Shown: positions 16,568 through 26,225, counted from the first letter of the stretch. The stretch is 64,000 nt of DNA from Bacteroidota bacterium (GCA_013360915.1 JABWAT010000003.1:62001-126000), one strand, 5' to 3'. Notes: a model not told the origin generated them from the letters alone. Made by a program: numbers and translations.

Positions 16568-17299
16568 ATGAAGAATCCCGTTTTTTCTCTGCTGACCCTT
16601 CTGCTGTTTGCCCTGGGTTGTGAACAACCCCGGCCCGGGCCGGTTTCTGAATCGGCTCCCTCAGAGCCAGATAACCGTCCGGTGGTGCTTTGTCTGGGAA
16701 ATTCGCTGACGGCTGCCTATGGTCTTGATCTTTCGGATGGATGGGTGGCCCTTCTGCAGAAACGGGTCGACTCGCTGGGATTGGGTTACCGGCTGATCAA
16801 TGCCGGTGTCAGCGGAGAGACTACCTCTGGTCTCCGCTCACGAATGGGTTGGATGCTTCAGGGAAATATCCACACGGTCATTGTGGAAAGTGGTGCAAAC
16901 GATGGGCTCCGGGGCACCGAACTGACCACAACCCGGGACAATCTGTCGGCCATTATTGATACCATCCGGGTGTTCAATCCGGCAGCCACTGTTATTCTGG
17001 CCGGCATGCTGGTTCCCCCAAACATGGGTCCTGATTACTCTGAACGTTTCCGGAAAATGTATCCCGGACTGGCCAGAGAGAAAAACGTTCTGCTCATTCC
17101 CTATTTTCTCGATGGGGTGGGAGGAAATCCCGATCTGAACCTGCCTGATGGAATCCATCCGAACCAGAAGGGCCAGAAAGTAGTCGCCGAAACCGTCTGG
17201 AAAGTGCTCGGTCCGGTTCTGCAGGCTCAGCCGCCACTGGTTGGCGGAATGAGCGCCAGTTCATCTCCATCAGAAACAGGTACGACCTCCGTCAGATAA
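16568..17299 (+). CDS. SGNH/GDSL-family lipoprotein esterase (arylesterase/TesA-like)
   Basis: A 243-residue esterase of the SGNH family. Block I is LCLGNSLTAAYGL: the nucleophile S46 is kept, while the usual GDSL aspartate is N45, a variant I recall from arylesterases of Bacteroidota. The oxyanion residues are in NAGVSGETTSG and SGANDGLRG, and the DxxH pair is in PDGIHPNQKG. The N-terminus ends LLLFALGC (C18), a lipobox. I use the ATG at 16568; a TTG just before it is also open. It follows the MBL hydrolase gene with three bases between, so the pair likely forms an envelope lipid or ester hydrolase operon. Its 3' end overlaps moaD on the other strand by 73 bases. Confidence 0.88.
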   Translation: MKNPVFSLLTLLLFALGCEQPRPGPVSESAPSEPDNRPVVLCLGNSLTAAYGLDLSDGWVALLQKRVDSLGLGYRLINAGVSGETTSGLRSRMGWMLQGNIHTVIVESGANDGLRGTELTTTRDNLSAIIDTIRVFNPAATVILAGMLVPPNMGPDYSERFRKMYPGLAREKNVLLIPYFLDGVGGNPDLNLPDGIHPNQKGQKVVAETVWKVLGPVLQAQPPLVGGMSASSSPSETGTTSVR

Positions 17300-17472
17300 T
17301 CCTGGTTCAGTGCAGACCGGCAGCTGGTCCGGTACTTTTCAAGCTGGGGGAACTGCCGGTACACCTCCTCCAGAACATCCGAGGTGGTGGCGCCTTCTCT
17401 GACATCCACTTTCAGCATGGGAACGCCGGCGGCATCCTGCATGGAGGCAAAAAACCGGATGGTTACTTTCAC
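17227..17472 (-). CDS. moaD: MoaD/ThiS-family sulfur carrier protein
   Basis: A small beta-grasp protein (81 aa) ending in PPTSGG. The double-glycine C-terminus is the site that is adenylated and thiocarboxylated in MoaD, which donates sulfur to molybdopterin. It starts MKVTIRFFASMQDAAG, as MoaD proteins do. Its ATG overlaps the holB stop (ATGA), so translation is coupled. No other molybdopterin genes are in the window, so the pathway assignment rests on the family alone. The last 73 bases are antisense to the end of the SGNH esterase gene. Confidence 0.85.
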   Translation of the reverse strand: MKVTIRFFASMQDAAGVPMLKVDVREGATTSDVLEEVYRQFPQLEKYRTSCRSALNQDYLTEVVPVSDGDELALIPPTSGG

Positions 17473-18575
17473 GCTTTCACTCCTTTTGCCTTGCTTCTGC
17501 TTTCTCTGAATTGCTTTCTGAACCGGATGGCCAGCGACAACAGCGTTAATCCCGAATTCACATTCCGTTCCAGACGGTAGCGGGCCAGCTCAACATCACT
17601 CGTCGCCAGATCCAGATTTAAAACCGACCAGGCTAACATCATCGCCTGCCGCTGACCAGCCAGGTCGGGCCGGTTCCATTCATTGACAGGCACCCCCGAA
17701 CGACTTCTCAATGCATCCTGCAGGAACCGTAGCAAAGCCGCCAGCATCAGCAAAACCTGATCTTTTCCGCCCGATTCCCAGTCCTGAAATTCCTTGTAAA
17801 GCGCCGGAAGATTGCCGGTTACCATGGCCTGAAGAAACGGATCCAACCGGGAATCGGCATCGGAAACCGGTGACGCCGCTGCGGCAAGCAGGGATTCCAG
17901 GCTGCGGCCTTCCTGCGAAGCGAGGACCCGCGCGGCCGACGGATCCACCGACCTGCTTAACAGAAACGTCAGGCGATCGGCGGCGGTCAGCGGGGTCATG
18001 CTCAGACGCTGACACCGCGACAGGATCGTGGGCAGCAGATCAGTGGTCGCAGGAGCCAGCAGAATAAAGAAAGTACCATCCGGTGGTTCTTCAAGTGTTT
18101 TCAGAAAGGCATTGGCAGCCTCTTTGCGTAAACGGTCCGCACCAAACAGAATAATGACCTGGCGGTTCGATTCGAAAGTGGACCGGCTGGTAATGCGCCC
18201 GATGTCGCGGATCGAGCTGATCAGAATATCGGCTGTATCGGGGTAATCACAACGGATGATCGGATCGGTGGCAAGTGCCTGAATCCAGTTACGGATGTCT
18301 TCGTTGTTTGTTGAACCGGTGGTGGGAAATACGAAATGCAGATCCGGATGGGTCAGGTGGTCATTTTTCTGACAGGCCAAACAGGTTCCGCAGGGCTGAC
18401 CATTTTCAGCAAAGCATAAAATCTGTTTGGCAATGCGCAGCGCCAGCGCCTGTAACAAACCGTCATCAGGACCCGTGAGTAACAGACTGTGGGGAATCCG
18501 GTTGCTGGCGCCCGCCCGCCCGATGGCTTCGAGGACTGTTTGCTGTCCGGGTAAATCCTCGGGTCGGATGAGCAT
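17469..18575 (-). CDS. holB: DNA polymerase III subunit delta-prime
   Basis: A clamp-loader subunit (368 aa). The AAA+ fold begins PHSLLLTGPDDGLLQALA, with a degenerate P-loop as is normal for delta-prime, which does not hydrolyse ATP. A zinc module is formed by cysteines in CFAENGQPCGTCLACQK. NAFLKTLEEPPDGTFFILL is the family's sensor region and SRCQRL follows. Located between ilvE (8 bases upstream) and moaD (overlapping by 4 bases). It acts with the sliding clamp encoded by dnaN at 38 kb. Confidence 0.92.
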   Translation of the reverse strand: MLIRPEDLPGQQTVLEAIGRAGASNRIPHSLLLTGPDDGLLQALALRIAKQILCFAENGQPCGTCLACQKNDHLTHPDLHFVFPTTGSTNNEDIRNWIQALATDPIIRCDYPDTADILISSIRDIGRITSRSTFESNRQVIILFGADRLRKEAANAFLKTLEEPPDGTFFILLAPATTDLLPTILSRCQRLSMTPLTAADRLTFLLSRSVDPSAARVLASQEGRSLESLLAAAASPVSDADSRLDPFLQAMVTGNLPALYKEFQDWESGGKDQVLLMLAALLRFLQDALRSRSGVPVNEWNRPDLAGQRQAMMLAWSVLNLDLATSDVELARYRLERNVNSGLTLLSLAIRFRKQFRESRSKAKGVKA

Positions 18576-18583
18576 CTTTCCTG

Positions 18584-19492
18584 TCAGAAAAAGGTCAGCA
18601 TGTTATACGGATCGTTTCCATCCTTTACAATGCCGAAAAAGGCATCCTGAAGGGATCGGGTCACCGGGAAGGTTCCGGTTCCGACATTGACTTTATCCAC
18701 CGAGCGGATGGGACAGACTTCGGCAGCCGTTCCGGTAAAGAACAATTCATCTGCGGTATAAAGCATCCCGCGAGGCACTTCCGTCTCAATCACCGTCAAT
18801 CCCTTATCACGAGCCAGACGGATGATCAGGTTCCGGGTTATTCCGATAAGAATCGAGGATCCGACCGGCGGGGTGTAAATCACACCGTCTTTAACCACAA
18901 ACAGGTTGGCTCCCGAGGCTTCCGACACCATTCCATGAACATCGAGCATGATCGCATCGGCATACCCCAACCGGACGGCATCAATTTTTGCAAGCTGTGC
19001 GTTCATGTAGCCGCCACCTGCTTTGGCGATTCCCGGCAAGGTGTTCCCCGAAATCCGGTTCCAGGATGAAACCATCACATCCACACCGTTGGTCAGGGAA
19101 TCCTGCCCGAGGTAGGCACCCCATTCCCAGATAGCAATTGCCACATCAACCGGACTCTGGAGCGGATTAACGCCCAGTTCACCGAAGCCCCTGTACACCA
19201 CCGGACGGATATAGCAGGCTTCAAGGCCATTGGCCAGAATGGTTTCGATGGCAGCCCGGTTTAACTGCTCCACATTGTAGGGGATCTCGGTCCGGTAAAT
19301 CCGTGCGCTGTCGATAAGCCGGCGCATGTGCGCATCAAGGGCAAGCACCGCCTTCCCTTTTGCCGTTTTATAGCTGCGGATTCCTTCAAAGAAAGAAGAG
19401 CCGTAATGAACCACATGAGAAAGCACATGGATTTGTGCGTCGTGCCAGGGAACCTGTTTCCCGTTCATCCAGATTGAGGTAAGCGGTTTCAT
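18584..19492 (-). CDS. ilvE: Branched-chain amino acid aminotransferase
   Basis: Fold-type IV PLP aminotransferase (302 aa) catalysing the last step of valine, leucine and isoleucine synthesis. The PLP-lysine is K157 in GIAKAGGGYMNAQLA. Other family stretches are VHYGSSFFEGIRSY, RPVVYRGFGELGVNP and EASGANLFVVKDG. Length matches IlvE and the start MKPLTSIWMNGKQVPW is typical. Followed by holB after eight bases. A 121-base gap separates it from hutH upstream, which may hold a promoter. Confidence 0.95.
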   Translation of the reverse strand: MKPLTSIWMNGKQVPWHDAQIHVLSHVVHYGSSFFEGIRSYKTAKGKAVLALDAHMRRLIDSARIYRTEIPYNVEQLNRAAIETILANGLEACYIRPVVYRGFGELGVNPLQSPVDVAIAIWEWGAYLGQDSLTNGVDVMVSSWNRISGNTLPGIAKAGGGYMNAQLAKIDAVRLGYADAIMLDVHGMVSEASGANLFVVKDGVIYTPPVGSSILIGITRNLIIRLARDKGLTVIETEVPRGMLYTADELFFTGTAAEVCPIRSVDKVNVGTGTFPVTRSLQDAFFGIVKDGNDPYNMLTFF

Positions 19493-19613
19493 CGGAGGGC
19501 CTCTTTAAAAATGCGTGAAATGGTTTAATTTTACCGGATTTTCCGGTCTGAATCAAACCAAAACAGGTCGGAAGGGCTAAAAAGTTGATCGGACCGTGCC
19601 CGGGAATTGCTTC

Positions 19614-21146
19614 TCAGACCAAACGAATTCCGGCAGCCGTTACCGCCAGAAGGACCGATCGGTTTCTGATCAGAGCCAGACTGGCTTGAATGTCATCGGA
19701 AAAACGGCGGTCACTGTCAGCATGTCTGACCACCTGACGGATGGCCTTGTGAGCGGCTTCCACTCCTCGTCCCGGCCGCACCGGCTGTCTGAAATCGAGG
19801 GCCTGCGCCGCACAGAGCAATTCGATGGCCAGTACCGTTTCGGTATTCTGCAGCACCCGGTATAATTTCAGCGCACCCACACTGCCCATTGACACATGGT
19901 CCTCCTGCCCGAGCGAAGTTGGAATGGAATCGACCGAGGCCGGATGGGCCAGAACCTTGTTTTCTGAAACGAGGGAAGCCGAGGTGTATTGAGGAATCAT
20001 AAAACCCGAGTTAATTCCGGTATCCTGCATCAGCAGTTTCGGCAGTCCGTCGGGACCTTCGAGCAGCAGATATTGCCGCCGCTCAGAAATACTGGCAAGC
20101 TCGGCCAGGGCAATGGCACAATAATCGATGGGCAACGCCAGCGGCTGACCGTGAAAATTCCCACCCGATATGACCGTGGCCGAATCAAAAATTAGCGGAT
20201 TATCAGTTGCCGAATTGATTTCCGTTTCAAGGATTTCCACCGAATGGGCAATGGCATGACGGCTGGCACCGTGTACCTGCGGAACACACCGCAGCGAATA
20301 CGGATCCTGAACCTTCGGACAGTTTTCATGCGATTTCAGAATTTCGGACCGATCCATCAATGACCGGATATTTGAAGCCGTTTCAATCTGACCTTTGTGC
20401 GGTCTTAATTCATGAATACGCGGATCAAAGGGTCGGATGCTGCCCCGGTAAGCCTCAAGAGACATGGCAGCCAGCAGATCGGCCATCCTTAGCAGATAGC
20501 GGGATTCCATCAGGACATAGGCCAGATAGCCAGACATCAGTTGGGTGCCATTGATCAGCGCCAATCCTTCCTTTGATTGCAGCCGGATGGGCTCAAGACC
20601 GTTCAGCGACAGCAGGGCCTGCGCAGGAAGTGTTCCTCCATCCACCCACACCTGACCCATTCCCATCAGCGGAAGAACCAGATGAGCAAGCGGAGACAGA
20701 TCGCCGCTGGCTCCCACCGAGCCCTGAGAGGGTATGACCGGAATCCAGCCCCGATTAAGAAAAAGCATCAGCCGCTCGAGGGTCTCGAGGCGGATTCCCG
20801 AATAACCAAGTGCAAGAGAATTGATCTTGATCAGCATCATCAGCCGGACCACCTGAACCGGAACCGGGTCTCCGACCCCGACCGCGTGGGAAACAATCAG
20901 GTTTTCCTGTAATTTTTCCAGCTGATCAACCGGAATCTGAACCTGACACAACTTGCCAAAGCCAGTATTGATCCCATAGAAGGGCTCGTTCAGACCCTCG
21001 ATCTGTTCAACAGTTTCGCGGGATCGGGCAATCCGTTTCCGGGCTTTCTGTGACAGGTCGACCTGCAGCTGATGCCGGGTAAAAGCCTCGAGGTCGTCCA
21101 GGGTCAGCGGACGCTCTCCGATGGAAAGAGGAGAAGGGGTCTTCAT
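19614..21146 (-). CDS. hutH: Histidine ammonia-lyase
   Basis: Aromatic amino acid lyase (510 aa) that deaminates histidine to urocanate. The self-forming MIO cofactor comes from A146-S147-G148 in GSVGASGDLSPLAH. YGINTGFG near the N-terminus supplies the catalytic tyrosine, and the active-site lid region and QDTGINSGFMIPQYT are present. No hutU, hutI or hutG is nearby, so a full histidine-degradation operon is not shown here. The family also includes phenylalanine and tyrosine lyases; the histidine assignment is by overall resemblance. Confidence 0.9.
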   Translation of the reverse strand: MKTPSPLSIGERPLTLDDLEAFTRHQLQVDLSQKARKRIARSRETVEQIEGLNEPFYGINTGFGKLCQVQIPVDQLEKLQENLIVSHAVGVGDPVPVQVVRLMMLIKINSLALGYSGIRLETLERLMLFLNRGWIPVIPSQGSVGASGDLSPLAHLVLPLMGMGQVWVDGGTLPAQALLSLNGLEPIRLQSKEGLALINGTQLMSGYLAYVLMESRYLLRMADLLAAMSLEAYRGSIRPFDPRIHELRPHKGQIETASNIRSLMDRSEILKSHENCPKVQDPYSLRCVPQVHGASRHAIAHSVEILETEINSATDNPLIFDSATVISGGNFHGQPLALPIDYCAIALAELASISERRQYLLLEGPDGLPKLLMQDTGINSGFMIPQYTSASLVSENKVLAHPASVDSIPTSLGQEDHVSMGSVGALKLYRVLQNTETVLAIELLCAAQALDFRQPVRPGRGVEAAHKAIRQVVRHADSDRRFSDDIQASLALIRNRSVLLAVTAAGIRLV

Positions 21147-21187
21147 GGATTTTTTCTTTTAAATGGACAAGGCCCGGTGTAAATACC

Positions 21188-24073
21188 TCACCCGATGGCA
21201 TCGCGTCGCCGGCGGGCCAGATCTGCCTGCCAGTGATTCAATGTAGATAAAATGGCAATGGCCTTTTCGTAACTTTTCACTGCATCATGATCGTGTTTCA
21301 TGGCCAGCTGACAGTCAGCCAGCACCCGCCAGGCAATGCCTTCCATTTCGGGAATCTGACTTTTCGAGGCCAGACTGAGTGCCGACCGGGCTTGCTTATC
21401 GGCCGGTGACACATCACGCGCAATCAGGTAAGCCTGGGCCCTCAGAATGTACAACTGGGGACGCAGATAATTGAACTGTGACCGGTCCACCAGACCAAAT
21501 GCCTCATCGACCAGATGGTGAGCATGTGCGGTATCACCACTCTCGAGAGCAAACTGTGCCTTCTGAACCAGAACCCGGGCACTGACCAGCGGACTTCCGA
21601 TTTCGGATGCAATTTTCCATGCCTCTGCCAGATAGCCGCCTGCCTCGGAGCCACGACCGGATTCCAGCCTCATTTTAGCCAGGTTGTACAGAGCCAATGC
21701 TTCCGATTCCCGGTCACCGATGGATCTGGAAATATCCAGTCGTTTTCTGAAAAGATCATCTCCCTTATTCAGGTCACCGGTTCGGTAGAAGATTTCACCC
21801 AGATTGCTGTAGACCATTCCGGTTTCACGCTTGGGTGATGATTTCAGAAGAATGTCGAGGGCTTCTTCTCCTGCCCGGATGCTTCGCTCATAATCGCCCA
21901 GAATGCGATAGATCCAGCATTCTTCACCCAGAAGCATGCCGTAAAGCGATACGTTTCCGGAAATCAGTTTTTTGGCACGGGTGAGTAAATTCAGGGCATC
22001 GCCATAGGCTGCGCGGTAGCTGTGAATCTGCGCCATCAGCAGCAGGTTATAAGCGGCACCATACTGATTTCCCCGGGCTTCCATCAGTTTTGCCGATTTG
22101 GTCAGCCGCTTGAACGCTTCATCGTTGCGGCCCAGATACTGAAGAATCTCTCCTTCCTTCTGTACCATGTCGGCGAAATTGGCATCATTCCGCTGAATTT
22201 TAGCAATTTCCCGCGCACGTGAGAAAAAGAGAAAGGCGGTTTCGTAATCGTAAACCTGTTTGGCCTGAACGGCGCAATCCAATGCATACCGGTACGACTT
22301 GTCCCACTCGGCAGCCAGATAGTAATGATCGGCCAGATGGGAGATATCCTTCTCGCTTCCCGTTCGTTTCTCGAGCATGTCGGCTACCTGCCGGTGATAT
22401 CCCCGGCGCTTTTTCATGCTCATTGCATTATACACCACCGACCGGACCATCGGGTGTGAGAAGTGATAAACACCGGTATGTGAGGCAGTGGCAGAATCTG
22501 CAATCACATTTTTAAATTTCAGCGCATCAACCAGCGACTGGACGTGATACTCATTCCGCCCGGACATCCAGCCGATCTGGTCATGGTGAATTTCAAACCC
22601 AAGCACGGAAAGAAAACGGGTGAATTCCATTTCCTCTCTGGTCAGACTCGAGAGTTCTCCCAATACGATATCCTGAATGGTGGTGGGGATATCGAACCCC
22701 TCCTGAGTTTGTCCTTTTTCAATTTTTCTGATCAGTCTGGGACTGGCTACCAGATACTTGGCCAACTCCACTATATAAAGCGGATTTCCCTTCGAAATCT
22801 GGTAAATGAACTCCACCCCTTTTGGTGGCAAGCGCCGGAAAAACCGGAATTCATGACAGAAGGCCGCCGTTTCTTCAAGCGTAAACGGCTGAAGACGGTG
22901 AAACCGGATGGAAGGCTGATTCCGGAGTTCGTAAAACAATTCCCTCATGGACTGAGGGTAGCGCGGATTCTCGAAATCAATTTCACGGGCCGTGATCAGA
23001 ATAAAAATGGATTTGGAAGCAATGCTTCCCGACAGATAGCGAAGAAAATTCCAACTTCCGGCATCGGCATCGTGAAAATCCTCAAACCAGATAACGAGGG
23101 GTCCCGTTTCTGCAACCAGATCGAGGAATCGGATCAGGCTGTCAAACAGAGCAAAGTCATAATGCTGCCCGGGCGTGCTGAAGTCCATCCGGGTAAGCCG
23201 TTCGGCATCCAGTTCGGGCATGATCTGATAGATTTCCCTGATGTCAACCCCGCTTAACCGGTTCAGAAGATCATAAAACCGGTCCTGGTTCTGATGAAGA
23301 AAACGGGAAAGGGCGCGTCTGATCAGGTGATGCGGTGGCGGAATCCGGGCATGGTGCGCCATTCCGAGCAACAGGGTTGGATCAAAGTTTTCGCGGACAT
23401 CAGACAGAAACTGACTGATCAGCTTGGTCTTTCCAATTCCGGCCTGTCCCTCAATGAAAAGAATGCTTCCCTTCGATACCAGAGATTCCCTGAACTGACG
23501 GTTCAGCAAATCCAGATCGGCCTGCCGGCGGATGATTTTGCTCTTCATCGGGAAAAAATACGTCTCGGGAAGGGCCCCGCCCGTATCGACAATCGGAGTC
23601 CGCAGTTTTTTCGATTTGCTGAACAGCTGACGGGCTCTGAAGTAGACGGTTTCGAGGGGTTCGCCCGCCGAGCGGGAAATGGCCGATGCGGCATTCAGTT
23701 TCACTGTCACCGGTTTACCATCGGACCCGGTACCCACTTCCACCGGGGTGGCGGTGATGGTCTGCACCAATTCACCGACCTGGTCGGGACCGGTATGATC
23801 ATACAGAATAAACTCATCACCAGCCAGCCGGAACAGTTTTGTTCCCTTTGGTTTCCGGTTTATCAGCCACAGGGCAACCTTCTCAATGGCCTGGTCGCCG
23901 GTTGAAGAGCCGTATTTCAGGTTCAGGTTTCCAAGTCCCTTGATGTCAATAATCACAAAGGCAGCCGATTGAATGCCGGTATCGGCCAGTCCGGTCTGGC
24001 TGAGCAGATCCAGAAATTCAGTCCGGCCGGGCAGGCTGGCTGCCAGTGGGGTGTCGGTTTGGGTAGCGGTCAT
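21188..24073 (-). CDS. GGDEF domain-AAA ATPase-TPR regulatory protein
   Basis: A large cytoplasmic protein (961 aa) with three parts. Residues about 18-165 form a GGDEF-type cyclase domain whose signature is AGDEF (84-88), with FVIIDIKGLGNLNLKYG before it. About 175-560 is an AAA/MalT-type ATPase with P-loop GQAGIGKT (209-216) and a Walker-B-like LVIWFEDFHDAD. About 600-950 is a row of TPR repeats (for example YNLLLMAQIHSY, YSNLGEIFYRTGDLNKGD, ALYNLAKMRLESG). No DNA-binding domain is seen. The layout mirrors the common class III adenylate cyclase-AAA-TPR proteins with the cyclase exchanged for GGDEF. It could make or sense c-di-GMP or another dinucleotide; this is untested. Six bases after prfA. 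Confidence 0.85.
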   Translation of the reverse strand: MTATQTDTPLAASLPGRTEFLDLLSQTGLADTGIQSAAFVIIDIKGLGNLNLKYGSSTGDQAIEKVALWLINRKPKGTKLFRLAGDEFILYDHTGPDQVGELVQTITATPVEVGTGSDGKPVTVKLNAASAISRSAGEPLETVYFRARQLFSKSKKLRTPIVDTGGALPETYFFPMKSKIIRRQADLDLLNRQFRESLVSKGSILFIEGQAGIGKTKLISQFLSDVRENFDPTLLLGMAHHARIPPPHHLIRRALSRFLHQNQDRFYDLLNRLSGVDIREIYQIMPELDAERLTRMDFSTPGQHYDFALFDSLIRFLDLVAETGPLVIWFEDFHDADAGSWNFLRYLSGSIASKSIFILITAREIDFENPRYPQSMRELFYELRNQPSIRFHRLQPFTLEETAAFCHEFRFFRRLPPKGVEFIYQISKGNPLYIVELAKYLVASPRLIRKIEKGQTQEGFDIPTTIQDIVLGELSSLTREEMEFTRFLSVLGFEIHHDQIGWMSGRNEYHVQSLVDALKFKNVIADSATASHTGVYHFSHPMVRSVVYNAMSMKKRRGYHRQVADMLEKRTGSEKDISHLADHYYLAAEWDKSYRYALDCAVQAKQVYDYETAFLFFSRAREIAKIQRNDANFADMVQKEGEILQYLGRNDEAFKRLTKSAKLMEARGNQYGAAYNLLLMAQIHSYRAAYGDALNLLTRAKKLISGNVSLYGMLLGEECWIYRILGDYERSIRAGEEALDILLKSSPKRETGMVYSNLGEIFYRTGDLNKGDDLFRKRLDISRSIGDRESEALALYNLAKMRLESGRGSEAGGYLAEAWKIASEIGSPLVSARVLVQKAQFALESGDTAHAHHLVDEAFGLVDRSQFNYLRPQLYILRAQAYLIARDVSPADKQARSALSLASKSQIPEMEGIAWRVLADCQLAMKHDHDAVKSYEKAIAILSTLNHWQADLARRRRDAIG

Positions 24074-24078
24074 GTGGA

Positions 24079-25167
24079 TTATCCCTGAAGTTCCGCCTGC
24101 AGTTTTTCAGTTCTTTCCTGAAGTTTCAGCGCGTTGAGCATTTCATCAATGTGTCCATCCATAAAATCCTGCAGTGAGTAAAGGGTCAGACCAATCCGGT
24201 GATCAGTAACCCGTCCCTGAGGAAAATTATAGGTGCGGATTTTTGCACTGCGGTCTCCGGTGGATACCAGACTTTTCCGCTCGGCGGCAATCCGTGCCTG
24301 TTGTTCGGCCAGAGCCTGCTCATACAATCTTGCTCTCAGCACTTTCCAGGCTTTTTCCTTGTTCTTAATCTGTGAATTTTCGTCCTGGCACGAAACCACC
24401 AGTCCGGTCGGAATATGGGTAAGGCGGATGGCGGTTTCAACTTTATTTACATTCTGTCCTCCCGATCCGCTCGCACGAAACACATCGGTCCGCACATCGG
24501 CCGGGTTTATATCAATATCGACTTCATCGACTTCGGGAAGAACCGCCACGGTGGCCGCAGAGGTATGAATCCGCCCGCTGGCCTCGGTTTTCGGCACACG
24601 CTGAACGCGGTGAACGCCCGATTCAAATTTCATGGTACCGTAAACGCCGTCTCCATCGAGACCGAAAACCACTTCCTTTAAACCATTCAATCCGGTGTAA
24701 CCAATATCAACCACATCGATTTTCCAACCACGACGATCGGCATAGCGGGTGTACATTCTGAACAGATCCGCAGCAAAAAGTCCCGCCTCATCGCCACCGG
24801 TTCCTGCCCGGATTTCCACGATGGCAGGATGGGAATCCTCTTTATCCCTTGGAATCAAAGCGGTTTTAAGTTCTTCTTCGAGCCGGCTGGCCGTTTCGTT
24901 TGCGCCGGTGAGTTCATCCTGAGCCAACTGACGCATTTCACGGTCTGTTTCGGTACGGATCATGGTCTGAAGATCCTGAACAGCCTGCATGGCTTTCTGG
25001 TACCGGGTCCATGCCCCGACCACCGGATCAAGTTCACGGAGCTCGCGGCTGAGACTCCGGTAGCGATTCTGGTCACCGATCACTGCCGGATCGGTGAGCA
25101 TGCCGGTTACTTTCACGCGCCGGAGCTCCAGATCGGTCAGCCGGCGTTGCATCGACTCAGTCAGCAT
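24079..25167 (-). CDS. prfA: Peptide chain release factor 1
   Basis: Class I release factor (362 aa) reading UAA and UAG. The catalytic GGQ is at 236-238 in SGSGGQNVNKVETAIR. The stop-codon-reading tripeptide is P-K-T (192-194) in QRVPKTEASGRIHTS, the RF1 form and not the SPF of RF2. Complete at both ends. Its ATG overlaps the stop of the upstream DUF1385 gene by one base, a neighbour frequently seen beside prfA in other bacteria. No prmC methylase gene follows. Confidence 0.96.
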   Translation of the reverse strand: MLTESMQRRLTDLELRRVKVTGMLTDPAVIGDQNRYRSLSRELRELDPVVGAWTRYQKAMQAVQDLQTMIRTETDREMRQLAQDELTGANETASRLEEELKTALIPRDKEDSHPAIVEIRAGTGGDEAGLFAADLFRMYTRYADRRGWKIDVVDIGYTGLNGLKEVVFGLDGDGVYGTMKFESGVHRVQRVPKTEASGRIHTSAATVAVLPEVDEVDIDINPADVRTDVFRASGSGGQNVNKVETAIRLTHIPTGLVVSCQDENSQIKNKEKAWKVLRARLYEQALAEQQARIAAERKSLVSTGDRSAKIRTYNFPQGRVTDHRIGLTLYSLQDFMDGHIDEMLNALKLQERTEKLQAELQG

Positions 25168-26225
25168 CAGGCCGCCGCTTTCATCCGGTACCGGCGGGTA
25201 TAGGCGTTTTCTGTGTCGGTCTTCAGATCGTAGGGTTCCATTCCCAGGGCCGACCGAAGCGCAACCAGCGCCACTTCCAGTTGTGAATCATCGGGTTCCT
25301 TGGTAGTGATGTACTGCAGCCACAAACCCGGTAAAGTCAGAAACCGTCCCCAAACGGTGCCGGTATTCCGGGCGGTGAATTTGATGATTTCGTAGGCGAT
25401 ACCTGCAATGACCGGAATAAAGGGCAGATGACTGGCCAGGCGCACAGGCAAACTCAGCGACCCAAGCCACCAGATGAGCAGCGTGTCGATCACTGCAAAG
25501 GCCAGAATACTGGTCAGCATCACCACCAGCAAAAAGGAGGTTCCGCAACGAGGGTGCAGGGTGGGAAACCCCTTTGCCATTCCCAATGACACCGATCGCT
25601 GCTCTTCAAAGGCAAAAATGGATTTGTGTTCCGCCCCATGATACTGAAACAACCTGAACACATCGGGAATCAGCGAAATGCCCCACATATACAGCAGAAG
25701 CAACGTCACACGGAATCCGCCGCTCACGAGATTAAATGTCACGGCCTGCTGGTCAAGCGAAAACAACCACGAGGTCAGAAGCAACGGCCCCGCAAAAAAC
25801 AGGGCGACCGCCAGTACCAGAGAAAATGCAATGGTTGCCACGGCTCCCCAGTCGGTCTTTGCCGGCCCAGTATCGGCTTTCGTGGCCTTTCCCTCGGCCA
25901 CATCGGCCGACCAGTTGAGGAACTTCATGCCCAGAACCAACATTTCAAACAGACCCGCCGCCCCTCTGATCACCGGAATACGCCCCCATCGGGTCCGCTC
26001 GGCCAGACTGACAAACGGTTCCCTCCGGACCAGAATATCCCCGTCGGGTGTCCGCACTGCTGCAGCCACGGCACCGGGCGCACGCATCATCACGCCTTCA
26101 ATAATGGCCTGTCCACCGACCGTTAAGGGTTTCTCCGGATCATATTCATAGGGAAGCCGGACGGGTTGCGGATCATTGGCCGTCAGGCTGGTCGCCTGAA
26201 TAACCGTAACAGATTGAGGGTCCAT
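25167..26225 (-). CDS. DUF1385 family membrane protein
   Basis: A 352-residue membrane protein with the family signature VGGQAIIEGVMMRAPGAVAAAVR at the N-terminus (shown here as 20 or fewer key residues: GGQAIIEGVMMRAP). Two hydrophobic helices lie in the middle (IAFSLVLAVALFFAGPLLL and the following LLLYMWGISLIPDVF), then YHGAEHKSIFAFE and HPRCGTSFLLVV, the other conserved blocks. The longest open frame starts at 26405, but I choose the ATG at 26225 because the conserved domain begins soon after. The upstream flippase gene already occupies most of the extra stretch. Function unknown; the family is also called YqhQ. Confidence 0.88.
   Translation of the reverse strand: MDPQSVTVIQATSLTANDPQPVRLPYEYDPEKPLTVGGQAIIEGVMMRAPGAVAAAVRTPDGDILVRREPFVSLAERTRWGRIPVIRGAAGLFEMLVLGMKFLNWSADVAEGKATKADTGPAKTDWGAVATIAFSLVLAVALFFAGPLLLTSWLFSLDQQAVTFNLVSGGFRVTLLLLYMWGISLIPDVFRLFQYHGAEHKSIFAFEEQRSVSLGMAKGFPTLHPRCGTSFLLVVMLTSILAFAVIDTLLIWWLGSLSLPVRLASHLPFIPVIAGIAYEIIKFTARNTGTVWGRFLTLPGLWLQYITTKEPDDSQLEVALVALRSALGMEPYDLKTDTENAYTRRYRMKAAA

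Noticed and set aside
22544-23257. Plus-strand frame of 237 codons
   Set aside because: Antisense to the ATPase domain of the GGDEF-AAA-TPR protein; no family resemblance.
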